Part shown: positions 21,801 through 31,779 of the stretch, piece by piece | Numbering within the stretch: position 1 is the first letter of the stretch | How the letters are laid out: the number at the start of each line of letters is the position of its first letter | Assembly (NCBI RefSeq): GCF_905163445.1 | Contig: NC_053202.1 | Span: forward strand, 9,114,001 to 9,178,000 | Source of the DNA: Pararge aegeria | Taxonomy: Eukaryota > Arthropoda > Insecta > Lepidoptera > Nymphalidae | DNA length: 64,000 bases | Reading direction: 5' to 3' | Translations under genes and position numbers: made by a program | Notes under the pieces: generated by a model | Databases searched by the model: none | Seen by the model: only the letters and a program-made list of their open reading frames with translations | What the model was told of the DNA's origin: nothing

Positions 21801-24800
21801 AGTTTGAACTTTATTGCTTTTTACTTTACTTTGTCGTCAAATATCATTATTCTTTTTTTAATCACAGATTTCGTCAAGGCTACTTTGTTAATGTGTCTTA
21901 TATCACTACTGAAAAAGAGTACATGTGCGTGTATGTCAAATACATGTAACGATGTTTATATTTTTAAGCATAATACAAAAAAACTTTCTCTACGTGAACT
22001 ATAAGTATGGGATTTCATACTCCTCCGTCCGCGCAGTTATCGTAAAAAAGGGGACTAAGTTTTTGTTTCACGTATTACTATAATAGATATCTGAAAACGA
22101 TTTATTTTATTTGCTTTAAAGATTTTAAAGTAAGATTTTCGTGGTTATTCAACATTTATTAAATATTTTGGGATTTTTCGATATTTCGATTCGATTTTTC
22201 GATAGCCCAGTTTCATGGATCGTGGTCACGATGGAACTGCTTAGGTACGAGATGTCATGTTGAATGTCACAAGCAGAAACTGACTACCCGCGGATACGGG
22301 CACCAGTTGCATGGATCGTGGTGTCTATAGACAAATCGCAAAATATAAACGCGGGATGTACCCGTTGAACTATATTTAAGAATGTTTATTTCCTTTGTTT
22401 TAGTGACAACGTGGAAGGAACATCGGAAACTATTAGACCCAGCGTTCAGCCAGGCCTTTACAGACGGATTTCTGACAGTTTTCAATAAACAGGCTCGCCG
22501 TTTGGTTAAGGAGCTAGAGGTGAAGGCTGGCAAAGGAACTTTTGATCATTTCGTTTATACTCGAAAAAATGCTCTGGAAACTACTTTTTGTATGTCTATT
22601 CTTTGGCACCTTGTTTTAATACTTCTAAGATATTTAAATTATAAGATGGGGTGGTTAATTGGATGTAATAATGATATTTATATCGAAAATATCGCGTCGC
22701 ATAGTTGCCAGCGCTATCCAAGATGGCCTCCGCCATCAGATGGCGAATTACATTTTTTTCACAACTTCCTCAATGTTGGTGTCAAATAAAAGGGCAGCAC
22801 TAGTAGAATACTATACGTTATGACAAATTTCAAATCCAAAATGGCAGCCACCACGAAACAGCGAATTACATTTTTATTCACAACCTCTTCTATATGGGTA
22901 TAAAATGAAAGGGCTTGACTAGTAGAATACTATACGCTATTTCAAATTTCAAATCCAAGATGGCCGCTACCACGAAACGGCGAATTACATTTTTATTCGC
23001 AACTTCCTCAATATGGGTATCAAATGATGGCTTGACTAGTAGAATAACGTACATAACATTGAAAATAGGGCGTTTTTTAATTTAAAAATTTTCTTAGTTA
23101 CTGTTTTCGGGGAGGACTTCAATGACAAAAGCTTCCTCATCAACATATACCAACAGAAAATGGACCAGATGCTAAACATTCTTGTGGAAAGGTTTAAGAA
23201 GCCTTGGTTACACTGTGACTACATATACAGGTGGTCAGCGTTAAGAAAGCAGCAAGACGATTGTATGAAGATATTGCTTAATATTTCGAATACGGTAATT
23301 ATTTAGTTATGTTTGCCGTGGTGATTCCAGATCAGAATACTGGGAAAAAGGGAATGTTATACTAAATTTACTCAGGGATAAATACATCGCCATCTAGCCG
23401 TAAAGTAAATATAACTTGTGTTATGGGTACTAAGATAGCTGATGAATATTTTTATGAATACATACATAAATACTAATAAGATACAGATAAACACCAAGGC
23501 ACTGAAAAACATTAATATTCATTGCACAAACATTCAAATGTAGTTTTTTGAATCATCATAACATCATCATCACATCGACCCATTCTTTATGAGTCCCCGC
23601 GCGTAGTCCACCACGCTGGCCCAGTGCGGATTGGTGGACTCCATACACCTTTGAGAACATTATGTAGAACTCTCAGGCATGCAGGTTTCCTAACGATGTT
23701 TTCCTTTACCGTTAAAGCAACTGATATTTAATTCCTGGTTACAGGTTCTGAAAAAGAAAAAAGCAGTTTACTTGAATAATGGAAAAAACCAGAATATCAA
23801 AAAGGAAACAAATGGTAAAACCTAATTAATTAATTATTAATTAGGTTTTATAATAATTAGTATTTTTACTTTGTAATATTATTCGTATTCGTTGTTTTTT
23901 GTTTTTAATTTAATTTTAATTTTTATTGCTTTAGCAGTAAGACCACCTTTGCATACAAATAGAGAGTCATTAGTGATGTTTCTGACTCATTTGTGTTTCA
24001 TACAATGTATATCTATTTTTCAGGTCCAAAATTTAAGGCCTTCATTGATCTTCTCCTAGAACTAGCAATAGAGAAAGATGCTTTCAACGACGAGGAGATC
24101 AGAGAACATGTTGACACTCTTATGTTTGGTGGGCATGACACAGTAGCTAGTGTGCTTATGTATACCATTTTGCTGGTTGGATCCTACTCTGGTGTACAGA
24201 AAAAAATCTTAGAAGAGTAAGTTGTGACTCAGGTTTTTGTTGGAAAAGTGTTTGGTGGGCTTTCTCAATGAACGGTAACATTTGCTGAATTTTTCGTCTA
24301 ATTGGAACGACAGACATTTTTCATTGGCTCAGTGAGCAGCGACCCTGATTTCCGGCTCCAAAGCTGTGGGTTCGATTCCCACACCTGGAAAATGTTAGTG
24401 TGATGAACATGAATGTTTTTCAGTTGCTGGGTGGTTATCTGTATGTCAGTGGCGTGCATAGAGGGTATGCAGATAATACAAAATGAAGACAATCTCCAGA
24501 AGGAGTAATAAATAATTAGGGGTAGGCTTTTTATAACTCTTGCAATGCCTATAGTTAGTTTTTTTATAACTCGTTCCGATTTTCTTCATTTTATTTCATC
24601 TGCATACCCTGTGAATACCCTCCATGCACGCCAATGCTCTATATTATAAATATTTATGTATAATGTTTATTATTCATAAAAAATATTCATCAGTCATCTT
24701 AGTACCCATAACACAAGCTACGCTATCTTTGGGGCTAGTGGGCGATGTGTGTACTGTCGCAGTATATGTATTTAGTGATTTGGTTTTTCTCTTGAAGGAT

Positions 24801-27800
24801 TCTCAGTACCATCCCGGAGTTAGGAATTTGGTAGTGTCAACCTCCGTGCCTCGGAGAGCACGTTTAGTTAATTATCACTTGTGATGATAGTCGTTAGTCC
24901 GCCAATCCGTGGGCTAGTGTGGTGAACTACGACCCTTCTCATTGCGGGAGGAGACCCGTGCCTTGTAGGCCGGTAATGATATGATGATGATGACGAAAGT
25001 CGTTAAAGCCCACCAACCCGCATTCGGACACTGTGGTGGGTCCTATACTCTAAACACCCTCTCCTATAAGACGAGGCCTGTGCCCCATTGGACGTTAGTA
25101 GACTGAGGGTGGTAACAATATTTCAGACTGCAGAGCATCTTCGGGGATAGCAACAGAGACGTTACGAGGGCAGATCTGTCGCAGCTGGTTTACCTGGAGG
25201 CCGTTATAAATGAGAGCATGCGTATTTATCCCATAATGCCTATTAGCACTCGTCGACTTGATAGAGACGTCCAATTAAGTAAGTAATATTTATCCCGGCA
25301 AATAGTCCATACTAATATTATGTGTGTTAATTCAAAAGTGTTTGTTTTTTTTTCCTTACTTTACGCCGTAACTAAGCAACCAATCGACTTGATTTTTGGC
25401 ATAGCACGCACGCACACACACACACACACACATAAAGTAAATTATTTAATTAAAAATGCACTGATTTTATAATGTTAGTACTTAATCAATCATAGTAACA
25501 TAGGTTACTTTTTATTGACATCGACCCAAACACTAAAACGCTTAGCGGCACGTCTTTGTCGGTGGGGTGGTAAATAGCAACGGCCGAAGCCTCCCACTAG
25601 ACCAGACCAGAGGAAATCTAGAAATTATAAATTTTCAAAGTGCCTCTGCCGGGAATCGAACCAGGCACCTCCTACTCAAATTCACAGCGCTCACCGTTGC
25701 GCCATGGGGGGTCAGCATTTATAATAATAGGAAGGATTTGGGAATTAACTTTAATTTTCACAGAAAACTGCACTCTAAAGAAAGGAAGAACATGTTTGCT
25801 GTTCATCTTTGGTGTCAATAGGCACCCCATGTGGGGTCCAGATGCTGAGAAATTCAAGCCAGAACGTTGGCTGGGCTCCACAACGCCTGATTGTCCCACT
25901 GCGATCGCTGGCTTCGGTGTAGGAAGAAGAGTGTGCATAGGTAACGTTTCTCTCCCGCAGTCCCTTCCTTGTGACGGCCGCTTAACGCTGTCGGCAGCGA
26001 CCCTGCTTTGGCTGTGGGTACGATTCCCACAACTGGAAAAATGTTCGTGTGATAAACATGAATGTTCTGTAGATAATAAGTATTTATCTATTATTTAATA
26101 ATAATAAATAAATATACTACGACAATACACACGTCGCCACCTAGCCCCAAAGTAAGCGTAGCTTGTGTTATGGGTACTAAGATGACTGATGAATATTTTT
26201 ATGAATTATAGATTCATAAATACTTAGAAAATACATATTAACACCCAGACACTGAAAAACACTTAATGCTCATCACAGAAACATTTTCCAGTTGTGGGAA
26301 TCGAACCCACGGCCTTGGACTCAGAAAGCAGGGTCGCTGCCCACTGCGCCAGTCGGCCGTCAACTCTTTATAACTCACTATGGGTCGCGGGGAGGCTCTG
26401 GATACAGGCAGCCCAGAATCGCGGAGTTTGGAACGCACTATAAAAGACATATGTCAGGCAGTGGACGTCAATCGGTCCTATTAGTACCCACAGCACAAAC
26501 TACACTTACTTTGGGGCTAGATGGCGGTGTGTATGCCCCCCCCCCCCCCCCAACGATGTTCTCCTCTTAGGTAAGCCCGTTACCTACTTAGACTGCATAA
26601 TCAATCACACTGTATCGAATGAAGTTGCTTGACTAGTAGAATAATATACCTACAACAAAAAGAGATAATGGCGGATTACAATTTTTTTACGCAATATGAG
26701 TATTTAATGAAATGGCTTGACTAGTAGAATAATGTACACACACAGAGAATCCTAAAAAGGATATTTGGGAAGAATCCCAAAGGAGGAGCCAATTAATCTA
26801 CAAATCTTTTGTAAGGCCATATATTGCCACTTCGGATTGATTTCAATATATTGCGTTCTTTGTGTGGTATTATCTCGTATCCATCTTTCTATTGCCCGGT
26901 TTCTGAAGTTCCCAGTTAACTTCTCGTTAGCTATTGATTCAATTAAGTTAACTAAAGGATAAACGTCGGTTAGTTGTGATTGCGTTTCTGAACACCCAAT
27001 GAACCGTTCAATAACTATGAGAACATTAAGCAGTTCCCTATTCTACCACTAGATGGGTCTATTAAAAAGTTCGAGTTTAAAATGGCTATTTTTATACAAT
27101 TCCTTATTGAATAAAACTTATAATTATAGCAATATTTTTTTCCACGATCAATAAGTGGCTAAGCATTATTTTAGCTAAAAATTGTGATTATCGTCATTAT
27201 AATTTAACAGACATTAAAATTTTTATAAACGAAACTTATTGTCACAAACATAGTTATGGAACCGGTAAACGGCACTCAGGGGTCAGTTAAGATAACTGAA
27301 GGTTAAACGGAGTTTTTCTGTCAATGCGTTGGTCAGAAACGCATTTTCTTAAGTTATCGAATCGAATAGCGCTATTGAGTAGATATACTGCCGAAAAAAG
27401 GTGTTCAGAAACCGGGCATAAGTAAGCTAATTTTTATAAAACAAAAATTCTATGCGCGGCTTTTGGGATAACTTGAATATTATGAGGTTTTTTTGACTTT
27501 TATCACAATACAGGGGTCGTTTTAAACAAGCGTGCTTAGACTTCACATGCCTTTGAGAACATTATAGAGAACTCTCAGGCGTGCAGGTTTCCTCACGATG
27601 TTATCCTCCACCGTTAAAACAAGTGGTAATGAGTGATATTAATTGTATCAATTAAATTTAGATTAATACTTAAATTTACAGGAAAATCATACTCTATGAT
27701 GTCCTTGAAAACGACTTTGGCTCACGTGCTTCGCCGCTACAGGGTGTCCGGGAACCATTCGCAGATGGTAGCTAAGATTGACGTCTCTCTGAAGCCAGTA

Positions 27801-27839
27801 TCGGGACACCACGTGAAAATTGATTCGAGGGTCCAGTAA
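18873..27839 (+). CDS. Cytochrome P450, CYP4 clan (CYP340-like), gene B, complete
   Basis: Ten exons: 18873-19020, 19402-19491, 20924-21034, 22404-22589, 23098-23294, 23745-23814, 24024-24216, 25127-25278, 25764-25940, 27682-27839. They total 1482 nt, in phase, encoding 493 aa with no internal stop. Residues 1-20 form a hydrophobic ER anchor, followed by basic residues and a Pro-rich hinge with PLIGHAHLL. The I-helix motif is GGHDTV (303-308): the DT pair is kept, but the following Thr/Ser is Val. ExxR is E361-R364 (NESMR). PERW is 415-418. The haem loop FGVGRRVCIG is 433-442 with Cys440. It should be a membrane-bound monooxygenase of detoxification, odorant or hormone metabolism; the substrate cannot be read. 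Introns hold many SINEs and other repeats. A start at 18873 matches the MLTVV start of genes C and D. The acceptor-like TTTATAG/CAG just upstream hints at a 5' UTR exon. CYP340 placement is tentative. Confidence 0.95.
20455..20690 (-). mobile_element. LINE 3' tail (second family), minus strand, in gene B intron 2
   Basis: Blocks AAGTCAAATATTTCTTTATT, GGCACTTTTGATGCGTACAT and GGTTCCAAACGCGCCCTGGT are the inverse of the plus copies at 29920-30270 and 39030-39345. Only the 3' UTR is present. Confidence 0.55.
20695..20790. repeat. TA-rich low-complexity tract in gene B intron 2
   Basis: Alternating TATATA and ACATA runs, partly palindromic, about 130 nt before exon 3. Confidence 0.8.
21062..21290 (-). 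repeat. SINE family 1 copy in gene B intron 3
   Basis: It starts with the ATC-rich tail on the plus strand, then AGTCCACCACGCTGGCC, CTCTCAGGCATGCAAG and AACGCACATAACTTAG. The tRNA-like head is missing. Confidence 0.65.
22200..22380. repeat. Dispersed repeat with repeated CATGGATCGTGGT motif
   Basis: The motif CATGGATCGTGGT occurs at about 22215 and 22312, with GTACCCGTTGAACTATA at the right end. A related, oppositely arranged copy lies at 30940-31100. It ends immediately before the polypyrimidine tract of gene B exon 4. Confidence 0.45.
22690..23055 (+). repeat. Three tandem ~118-bp units before gene B exon 5
   Basis: GCGAATTACATTTTT starts at 22743, 22861 and 22980. Each is followed by a TATGGGTATCAAATGA-like block and GACTAGTAGAATA. 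Single related units occur at 26630-26745, 28910-29010 (minus) and 54055-54310. The array ends about 40 nt before the exon 5 acceptor. Confidence 0.7.
23395..23530 (-). repeat. SINE family 2 tail fragment in gene B intron 5
   Basis: CCATCTAGCC, TTGTGTTATGGGTACTAAGA and AAACACCAAGGCACTGAAAA match the 3' half of SINE family 2, inverted. Confidence 0.55.
23562..23732 (-). repeat. SINE family 1 fragment in gene B intron 5
   Basis: AGTCCACCACGCTGGCCCAG and CTCTCAGGCATGCAGGTTTC identify it. It ends about 12 nt before the exon 6 acceptor (23744), so it may supply branch-point sequence. Confidence 0.65.
24332..24790 (+). repeat. SINE family 2 copy split by a MITE in gene B intron 7
   Basis: The head CAGTGAGCAGCGACCCTG and B-box GGGTTCGATTCCCACACC lie at 24332-24390. 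The tail (TCATCTTAGTACCCATAACA) resumes after 24637. The middle is interrupted by the CAGTGGCGTGC MITE at 24447-24636. Confidence 0.65.
24447..24636. mobile_element. CAGTGGCG-family MITE nested in a SINE
   Basis: It starts with CAGTGGCGTGCATAGAGGG and ends with the near-complement CCCTCCATGCACGCCAATG. It belongs with 31462-31605, 31629-31771 and 36067-36400. Here the target duplication is not clean. Confidence 0.6.
24895..24990 (+). repeat. SINE family 1 tail fragment in gene B intron 7
   Basis: CCGCCAATCCGTGGGC, GGGAGGAGACCCGTGCC and the terminal TGATGATGATG identify the 3' end of SINE family 1. Confidence 0.6.
25405..25432 (+). repeat. (CA)n microsatellite in gene B intron 8
   Basis: About 12 CA units with one CG interruption near the left end. 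Confidence 0.9.
25511..25715 (-). repeat. SINE family 3, minus strand, in gene B intron 8
   Basis: On the minus strand a tRNA-like head with GCGCAACGGTGAGCGCTGTG and a B-box GGTTCGATTCCC leads into the CTCTGGTCTGGTC body. It is the reverse-oriented relative of 35511-35765. It ends about 50 nt before the exon that encodes the haem loop. Confidence 0.65.
25993..26360. repeat. Two SINE family 2 copies, divergent, in gene B intron 9
   Basis: A plus-strand head at 25993-26065 (GGCAGCGACCCTGCTTTGG, ACGATTCCCACAACTGG) is followed by a minus-strand copy at 26100-26360. The latter has its B-box (GGGAATCGAACCCACGG) and A-box complement (CCACTGCGCCAGTCGGCCG) near its right end. Confidence 0.65.
26362..26490 (+). 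mobile_element. RTE-type LINE ORF C-terminal scrap
   Basis: The frame reads GSGYRQPRIAEFGTHYKRHM, a decayed version of the RTE tail (SRWMQAAQNR...WKSL) seen better at 43700-43945. Confidence 0.4.
26536..26551 (+). repeat. C16 homopolymer
   Basis: Sixteen consecutive C residues, rare in this AT-rich window and a likely spot for length errors or polymorphism. Confidence 0.95.
27528..27640 (-). repeat. SINE family 1 fragment before gene B exon 10
   Basis: CACATGCCTTTGAGAACATT and CTCTCAGGCGTGCAGGTTTC mark it. It ends about 40 nt before the exon 10 acceptor. Confidence 0.6.
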
Positions 27840-27998
27840 AACATAGACTTAAGAGTCGATATAAATAATATAAAACATTATCTGAAAGTGTGTTTTTTTA
27901 TTGTTCTTCTTTCACGCAGCAACAAAGCAAAGATTTTACGTGTGTAGTTATTGCTACCTTACTGTTTCCGCCATATTACAATGTTGTGACGTAACTTT
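27840..27998 (+). other. Immediate 3' flank of gene B
   Basis: This short flank has no exact AATAAA. The AT-rich stretch TATAAATAATATAAAAC at about 27860 is the best candidate for a variant polyadenylation signal. Confidence 0.25.
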
Positions 27999-28255
27999 GA
28001 CGGCCGACTGGCGCAGTGGGCAGCGACCCTGCTTTCTGAGTCCAAGGCCGTGGGTTCGATTCCCACAACTGGAAAATGTTTGTGTGATGAGCATTAAGTG
28101 TTTTTCAGTGTCTGGGTGTTTATATGTATTTTCTATGTATTTATGTATATATAATTCATAAAAATATTCATCAGTCATCTTAGTACCCATAACACAAGCT
28201 ACGCTTACTTTTGGGCTAGGTGGCGATGTGTGTATTGTCGTAGTATATTTATTTA
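27999..28255 (+). repeat. SINE family 2, full-length plus-strand copy
   Basis: The A-box region CTGGCGCAGTGGGCAGCG, B-box GGGTTCGATTCCCACAAC and tail GTACCCATAACACAAGCTAC are all present, ending in TATTTATTTATT. This is the clearest copy of the family in the window. It lies 160 nt after the stop of gene B. Confidence 0.75.
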
Positions 28256-28284
28256 TTATTTATTATAACTACAAGATTCATTAA

Positions 28285-28319
28285 TATATATATGTATCTA
28301 CACATATATATATATATTA
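28285..28319 (+). repeat. TA-rich tract
   Basis: Alternating TATATA, low complexity. Confidence 0.75.
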
Positions 28320-29194
28320 AACCTAAAAAGTAACAATTATTGTTTTAATTTTCATCATCATCATATAACATACATACTACCCATTATCGGCCCAGTACAA
28401 AGCGCGGGTCACAATGAGAATTATTTATTACATTTAATTATTTATTTACATTAAAGTTATTTAAATTAAATAAAAAAAATGTATATTTATCTTATGACCG
28501 TTTTTTAATATTATATTATACAATACATATTTATTGATTCTTGGATGGATATATGGATTATTATGTCCCTTGGCCAGCACTTAACGGGGCTTAACAACTT
28601 GGCCGCAAGAACAAGTTTTCATACGTTCATTAAAATCTTACTAAACTTGACATAGTAACCCCAATAAGAAATAATTTAAGTTGAACTATTTACAACCTCA
28701 AGGCGATATAAGTGCCAATTCTGTTGAACACAAACAATGTTTTAGTGTGTTAAATAACTGTGCACAAATCTTTTAAGTCCGTAAACTTAATTGACAAGCT
28801 TAAAATCTGTATTTATACTTCTATTTACACATCTCCCAAATAAACTGATCCTGCGGGATGCTTTAAAAACAAAAGCAAATTTATAATATAAAACTCCCCA
28901 CTTTTAATATGGTGTACATTATTCTACTAGTGAAGCCCTTTCATTTGATACCCATATTGATTGTAAAAAAAAGTATGTAATCCGCCATTTTGTGGCAGCG
29001 GCGGCCATTATGGATCAATTTTTTAAAACATGAGCTCACTAACCAAAACTAAATATGAGTATGAATATGAAATATGAATACTATAGAAAATGAGTAATTT
29101 AAAATCCATTTACAGCGCCCTCAATATTGGTACCTACAAAATGAAAATGCATGCCCAGTAGATTAATTAATTGTTAAAATTTATATTTTTTATA
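28320..29194. other. AT-rich spacer between genes B and C, part 1
   Basis: A small SINE family 1 tail scrap lies near 28350-28430. A minus-strand unit of the 118-bp repeat family lies at 28910-29010 (TGATACCCATATTG). No ORF is supported. Confidence 0.35.
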
Positions 29195-29484
29195 AATATA
29201 TATAAAAATCTTACGTTGGTTTCTGTACGCTTCAAAAACTCAAAAAGTTCTGCACCGATCGAGCTGAAATTTTAGCATCATATATAATCCGCATCAAGGA
29301 TTGTTTTCAACCAGTTTTTGCATCAGTCACATATCCGCGAGTCGTTATCTATGCAGACAGTGGAAAAACAAAAAATATTGTATATCCACAAATATTGCAA
29401 AATTAAACTTATATGTAATGTATTCTTTGTTTTGCTTCTCATTCCATAAAAATGTGTCACAGCGAAGCGTGGCACAACTAGTTT
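29195..29484 (+). mobile_element. Helitron-like non-autonomous element
   Basis: The left end is TATAAATATATATAAAAATC. The body has CTTCAAAAACTCAAAAAGTT. The right end has a GTGTCACAGCGAAGCGTGGC hairpin followed by ACAACTAGT. The hairpin plus CTAGT terminus is typical of Helitron 3' ends. A sister copy is at 42340-42518. Confidence 0.6.
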
Positions 29485-29584
29485 TTTTTATAAATATGAC
29501 TCATTCGCGAGTTTGGGGTGTTCAAAAATGTACTGTACAGTGTACTAAAGACACAATTAAGATCGGATAAAACCTTAATTCAAC

Positions 29585-29840
29585 TTAATTCATTGTTTCC
29601 AAAACAGCAACAGTGAAAATGCCCCGCGCACGTCTCACTTCCGTGTAATGTTGCTAGCTTACAAACTTTTTCCATTTCCCCCATTTTATGGTTAAACGTT
29701 TAGAAAATTAGGGGTAAATAATTACTGCCTACTGCGAAATTGAGACAAGTAAACGCCTGTTCGAGAAACACTACTAATGTGGTTGCTGCTTCAATATTTG
29801 TCATGTACACGGTTCCTGTATGTTCTATAATAATTCTGTG
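29585..29840 (+). repeat. Dispersed repeat (family CCGCGCAC), second copy
   Basis: GAAAATGCCCCGCGCACGTC, CCATTTTATGGTTAAACG and TGTACACGGTTCCTGTATG follow the same order as the copy at 5200-5480. Confidence 0.55.
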
Positions 29841-29919
29841 ACTAAAGGGAACGAAAACATTTAGTTCAGAAAGTATTCCGTTTGGAAAGCCTTAAATTCA
29901 AAAAATCCAATTTAAATTC

Positions 29920-30270
29920 ATCTACTTCAAGTAGGCCTAACAAACGTAAGCTTATATAAAAGTCCTATTATAGTATAAAGGACTACGTAATCGATAAAAA
30001 AGCTTGGGTGTGAATTATTGCTCTAACCAGGTTGCTCTTCTAATAATTTTAAATGACATTGTGAGATGGTGATAACAAAAAAAAACACCCGGCTAAGTTT
30101 TTGGGCTTCTTCTTAGACCAGGACGCGTTTGGAACCCTCGTAACTTTAGTTTTAAGTTTACGAATGTGGTTATCGCCATCATCTCACTACCGTGTAATTC
30201 TTATGTACGCATCAAAAGTGCCACCTATGGGCCTAATTGAATAAAGATATTTTTGACTTTAACTTTGACT
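29920..30270 (+). mobile_element. LINE 3' tail (second family)
   Basis: GGACGCGTTTGGAACCCTCG, AAAAGTGCCACCTATGGGCC and the tail TTTTTGACTTTAACTTTGAC mark it. The short repeated TTTGACT tail is a LINE 3' feature. Copies lie at 39030-39345 (plus) and 20455-20690 (minus). Confidence 0.55.
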
Positions 30271-30560
30271 ATAAGCACTTAAGAAGAAGCGTTAAGTATG
30301 TCTGTTTGTGTGAGTGACTCTACTAACGGTTCAGAAGGCAGATTCTACTGAGAAGAAGCCAGCGAGAGACTCAGCGGTTGCTCTTTTCCAACATTAAAAA
30401 TTTACATTTTACATATTAACATTCATTTTTCTATCAAGTGAGAGATGAAAGCGGAGCCGGGTGCTTCCAAGCAACCTTGTCATGGAAATTCACCATTTTT
30501 ATAGTAACCTCGCTGTAATAAATGTGTTTTAACATATTCTTTAAACTTATGCATTGCATA
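30271..30560 (-). mobile_element. LINE 3' tail (first family), minus strand
   Basis: It is the reverse complement of the tail at 5950-6410, with GACTCTACTAACGGTTCAGA and GCGGAGCCGGGTGCTTCCAA. It abuts the preceding plus-strand LINE tail, so two unrelated tails meet end to end. Confidence 0.6.
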
Positions 30561-30574
30561 TTTATAATATAAGT

Positions 30575-30710
30575 ATTTATGTATATTATTCATAAAAATA
30601 TTCATCAGTCATCTTAGTACCCATAACACAAGCAATGCTTACTTTGGGGCTAGATGGCTACGTGTGTATTTTCATTTGTCCTAGTATATTTATTTATTAT
30701 TTATTGGAAT
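30575..30710 (+). repeat. SINE family 2 tail fragment
   Basis: TCATCTTAGTACCCATAACA and CTTACTTTGGGGCTAGATGG identify the 3' end of SINE family 2 without its head. Confidence 0.55.
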
Positions 30711-30939
30711 TATACAATATGAGCTCGTACCGAATAAAATCCTATGGTATTCTTTCTTAACATAGTGAAGTTAAAAGAACACCTAAAATACCCTTTTTCC
30801 TCCATACGCAATTCAAATAGCTCTTAGTTAGCTCTTCCCGAAACTTTATGAGAAAATGAAAAAATTTATATTATTGATAATATGTTTTTTTTCATTTGGG
30901 AAGGGTTTTAACGTCTATAAGTAAGTTTCTTTAATATAG

Positions 30940-31100
30940 TTCAACGGGTACATACCACGATAATACTCTCCCAGTTCGACCCAGTATCGACCCAGTTGCA
31001 TGGATCGTGGTCCAAAATATCGACAAATCCAAAATATTATCGTGGTAACCTTTGAATTATATATAAGAAGTGTTGATTAACCACTAAAGCCTTAGTTTAA
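30940..31100. repeat. Dispersed repeat (CATGGATCGTGGT family)
   Basis: AGTTCAACGGGTAC at the left and TTGCATGGATCGTGGT in the middle match the copy at 22200-22380 in a rearranged order. Confidence 0.45.
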
Positions 31101-31216
31101 AATCTATAAGTAAGTTATCCGCCAGGCCACTTTAACATTAAGTTACGAGCATAAAAGGGCGTAACAGCGGCGAACAGTTAGTTCATTATCAGCTCTTATG
31201 CAAAATAGGTATTGAA

Positions 31217-31306
31217 ATGTTTAATAGCATTGGACAGCTTTTAGTTCTTGTACTCGTTTGTGTATCGTTAAGCGAAGTGGCGGTGCGTAGAGTTAAAAGA
31301 AGATAG
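31217..31306 (+). other. Diverged copy of the exon-like segment at 50765-50866
   Basis: From ATAGCATTGG (about 31225) the sequence aligns without gaps over roughly 63 nt with 50741 onward; I count about three quarters identical positions. An ATG at 31217 opens a 29-codon frame with a hydrophobic core (LLVLVLVCVSLSE), but the paralogous frame at 50765 is different. I therefore do not call a gene. It lies 2.2 kb upstream of P450 gene C, while its relative lies 4.2 kb upstream of gene D. Confidence 0.4.
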
Positions 31307-31461
31307 TTCCAATTTCAGGTAACTAGCAACCTTGACACGTGGTATGTTATTTCTTTTTTAAGTAAAATAACACAAAAATTTTAAATAACTCCTATGGAAA
31401 TTAAGATATTGCATTTAAGATTAATCAGTGAGAGTTTTATGAAGGTGCAAGTGCATATATG

Positions 31462-31605
31462 CAGTGGCGTGCACTTCATACATGCACAAAAGCACTGCAT
31501 ACCCTAAAATTGAAATATAGCCCGTATAAGAGGAGGATTTTTTCCATTCTATGCAATTTTCCTGCTGTATGCATACCCTGGTAAGAAGACCAGTGCACGC
31601 CACTG
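31462..31605. mobile_element. hAT-type MITE, 144 bp, CAGTGGCG family, perfect TSD
   Basis: It begins CAGTGGCGTGCAC and ends GTGCACGCCACTG. It is flanked by identical CATATATG octamers at 31454-31461 and 31606-31613. An 8-bp duplication with CAGTG...CACTG ends is diagnostic of hAT-type insertion. It has no coding capacity. Confidence 0.85.
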
Positions 31606-31628
31606 CATATATGCATACTACAGACATG

Positions 31629-31771
31629 CAGTGGCGTACACAGGGATTTTGACCAGGGTATGCATAAAGAAGGAAGATGCCATAAAATGGAAAAATCCTT
31701 CGCATTTTTGAGTTATACCAAAATTTTAGGGTAGGCAGAGCTTTTGTGCATGTATGAAGTGCACGCCACTG
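31629..31771. mobile_element. hAT-type MITE, 143 bp, CAGTGGCG family, perfect TSD
   Basis: A second copy lies 23 bp after the first. It begins CAGTGGCGTACAC and ends GTGCACGCCACTG, with flanking CAGACATG octamers at 31621-31628 and 31772-31779. Because the two copies have different duplications, they arose from independent insertions. Confidence 0.85.
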
Positions 31772-31779
31772 CAGACATG

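Noticed and set aside
27999..28080. tRNA-like A and B boxes here and at about a dozen other places, read as possible tRNA genes
   Set aside because: Each is followed by a conserved non-tRNA body shared between copies, and none folds into a full cloverleaf by eye. They are SINE heads.
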